Source: Desulforhopalus sp. IMCC35007
GTDB lineage: Bacteria > Desulfobacterota > Desulfobulbia > Desulfobulbales > Desulfocapsaceae
NCBI RefSeq assembly: GCF_005116575.1
Contig: NZ_SWCN01000002.1
Span: forward strand, 1 to 64,000
DNA: 64,000 bases
Direction of reading: 5' to 3'
Part shown: positions 62,860-64,000 of the stretch, one piece after another
Position numbering within the stretch: the first letter of the stretch is position 1
How the letters are laid out: the number at the start of each line of letters is the position of its first letter
Made by a program: the position numbers and the translations under genes
The notes under the pieces: generated by a model
Databases searched by the model: none
The model's input: only the letters and a program-made list of their open reading frames with translations
Told to the model about the DNA's origin: nothing

Positions 62860-64000
62860 ATGAAAAAAAACGACCACCAAGTAATCCAACAACTATTTGA
62901 CGATTACATACGAATGTATTCATCCCGCGATGATCAGCTCACTGCGCATTTTAGCGAGGATTTCTCAGGTTTTACTGGTGGGGGGGATTTTTTGGTGAAA
63001 CAAAGAGAGGAATGGGTTGCGATTACCCGCCAGGACTTCGCCCAGATAAAAGATCCCATACGTATCGAAATTAAAGACCTCTCCATTCAGTCATTGGCAG
63101 ATACAATTGCCGTTGCGACCGGATTTTTCACCATCAACCTGCCAATCGATGACCAAATTTTATCAAGAGAGACAGCACGCCTGGTGTTAATATTCCGCCT
63201 GGAATCAGCAGGCTGGAAAATCACCCACAGCAGTATATCTATTCCCTACCATCTGGTTCGAGAGGGTGAAGTCTACCCGATGAAAGAGCTGGTTGATCGA
63301 AATCAGTTTTTAGAAAAGATGGTTTCCGAACGTACTACTCAACTTTCCGATGCAAAGGAGACATTAGAACGGATCAATGAACAGCTTACAAACGAGATAG
63401 CAAAGCACAAAGAGACTGAGCTGCAGATCCACAAACTGGTCCAGCAACTGGAAGTCGAGAGAGATACAGCACAGCTTAATGCAGTGACAGACAGCCTGAC
63501 GGGCCTGGTAAATCGTAGATATTTTGATGGTGCAATCAGCGCCGAATTCTACAGATTAAAGCGTTCAGGAGCCTTCTTATCAATTATCATGGTGGATATT
63601 GATCATTTCAAGCAGTTTAATGATTTTTATGGACATTTGGCCGGAGATAATTGTCTGAAAGTGGTTGGATCAGTATTGAAAAACGTCATCTGTCGTGTTC
63701 CGGACGTAATCGCTCGATATGGGGGAGAGGAATTTGTGGTGATGCTGCCAGAAACCGACCGAAATGGGGCTATAAATATAGCCGAACAGATGAGGGATGC
63801 AATTGAAAAACGGGCAATTCCACACGCTGCATCTGCAACGGCGAATCACATTACCATAAGTCTTGGTGTGGTTACTATATCCACAGGTGAAGACCCGGTT
63901 ACTCCTGAACAGATCGTGGCAATGGCTGACAATGCTTTGTATAGCGCCAAGAAAAACGGTCGTAATCGTTGTGAATTTTTTGTCAAGAGTCCCTCCCTGT
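62860..64000 (+). CDS. NTF2-like/GGDEF diguanylate cyclase (3' end outside window)
   Basis: The frame opens at ATG 62860 and is still open at the right edge, giving at least 380 residues. The N-terminal 140 residues resemble an NTF2/SnoaL-like fold: MKKNDHQVIQQLFDDYIRMY, then FSGFTGGGDFLVKQREEW, and a closing GWKITHSSISIPYH strand. A coiled coil (about 150-200) leads to a GGDEF domain with GGEEF at 288-292 and an RxxD inhibitory site (RVPD) five residues before it. It should make c-di-GMP. The cue sensed by the NTF2-like part is unknown. The coding end is probably just beyond position 64000. Confidence 0.85.
   Translation, partial: MKKNDHQVIQQLFDDYIRMYSSRDDQLTAHFSEDFSGFTGGGDFLVKQREEWVAITRQDFAQIKDPIRIEIKDLSIQSLADTIAVATGFFTINLPIDDQILSRETARLVLIFRLESAGWKITHSSISIPYHLVREGEVYPMKELVDRNQFLEKMVSERTTQLSDAKETLERINEQLTNEIAKHKETELQIHKLVQQLEVERDTAQLNAVTDSLTGLVNRRYFDGAISAEFYRLKRSGAFLSIIMVDIDHFKQFNDFYGHLAGDNCLKVVGSVLKNVICRVPDVIARYGGEEFVVMLPETDRNGAINIAEQMRDAIEKRAIPHAASATANHITISLGVVTISTGEDPVTPEQIVAMADNALYSAKKNGRNRCEFFVKSPSL

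Noticed and set aside
1-64000. CRISPR array, tRNA or rRNA genes
   Set aside because: No regularly spaced repeats, tRNA T-loop signatures or rRNA stretches were seen on either strand.

Overview
The window (about 47% G+C by eye, genes packed on both strands) looks like the chromosome of an anaerobic, Gram-negative, sulfur-metabolising bacterium. Desulfobacterota (Desulfobulbales-like) is the best guess, from gene content only. The pointers are a class I hybrid cluster protein with an FNR/HcpR-like site, a 2-oxoacid:ferredoxin oxidoreductase, selenouridine synthase, a secreted three-module rhodanese, and outer-membrane proteins (TolC, omptin, MCE transport). No rRNA, tRNA or CRISPR array was seen.

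Layout. 1-633: tail of an IS66-type transposase abutting a broken AbiEii-type nucleotidyltransferase. 900-5531: secreted rhodanese, two small membrane proteins and a U32 peptidase-like protein. 5613-9042: housekeeping RNA and protein modification (MnmH/SelU, RsmE, PrmA) and a PilZ protein. 9219-13246: a LetA/LetB-like envelope lipid transport pair. 13250-20951: RND efflux pump with an omptin protease directly downstream, and TolC divergent. 20953-24850: HAD phosphatase, two poorly known genes and class II DAHP synthase. 25078-30543: DegP/Q protease, a cyclase-like/cNMP-binding protein, a tiny His-rich membrane protein, RadA and an EI24 protein. 30533-37747: CYTH protein, then a complete peptide ABC transporter operon plus an aldo/keto reductase. 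37944-46233: diguanylate cyclase, 2-oxoacid:ferredoxin oxidoreductase, TatD, DgkA, Hcp and AroD. 46234-53721: an accessory-looking stretch with degenerate DNA, a RelE/HigB-like orphan, a flavoprotein, a lone AsnC/RAM domain, a secreted FN3 protein, an EF-hand protein, a coiled-coil protein and an orphan LivK-type binding protein. 54043-62458: a second peptide ABC transporter fused into one operon with an NlpC/P60 peptidase, a dipeptide epimerase and an M19 dipeptidase. 62860-end: an NTF2-like/GGDEF protein running off the window.

The most coherent system is 54043-62458. Transporter, gamma-D-Glu-diamino acid endopeptidase, L-Ala-D/L-Glu epimerase and dipeptidase would together import and dismantle murein peptides, resembling the Bacillus ykf locus but with its own binding protein and permeases. 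Both peptide-transporter operons carry an intrinsic terminator between the binding-protein gene and the permease genes. The second theme is envelope defence and maintenance: LetAB, RND/TolC, omptin and DegP/Q lie within about 17 kb. All functions are read from sequence motifs; no database search was possible.
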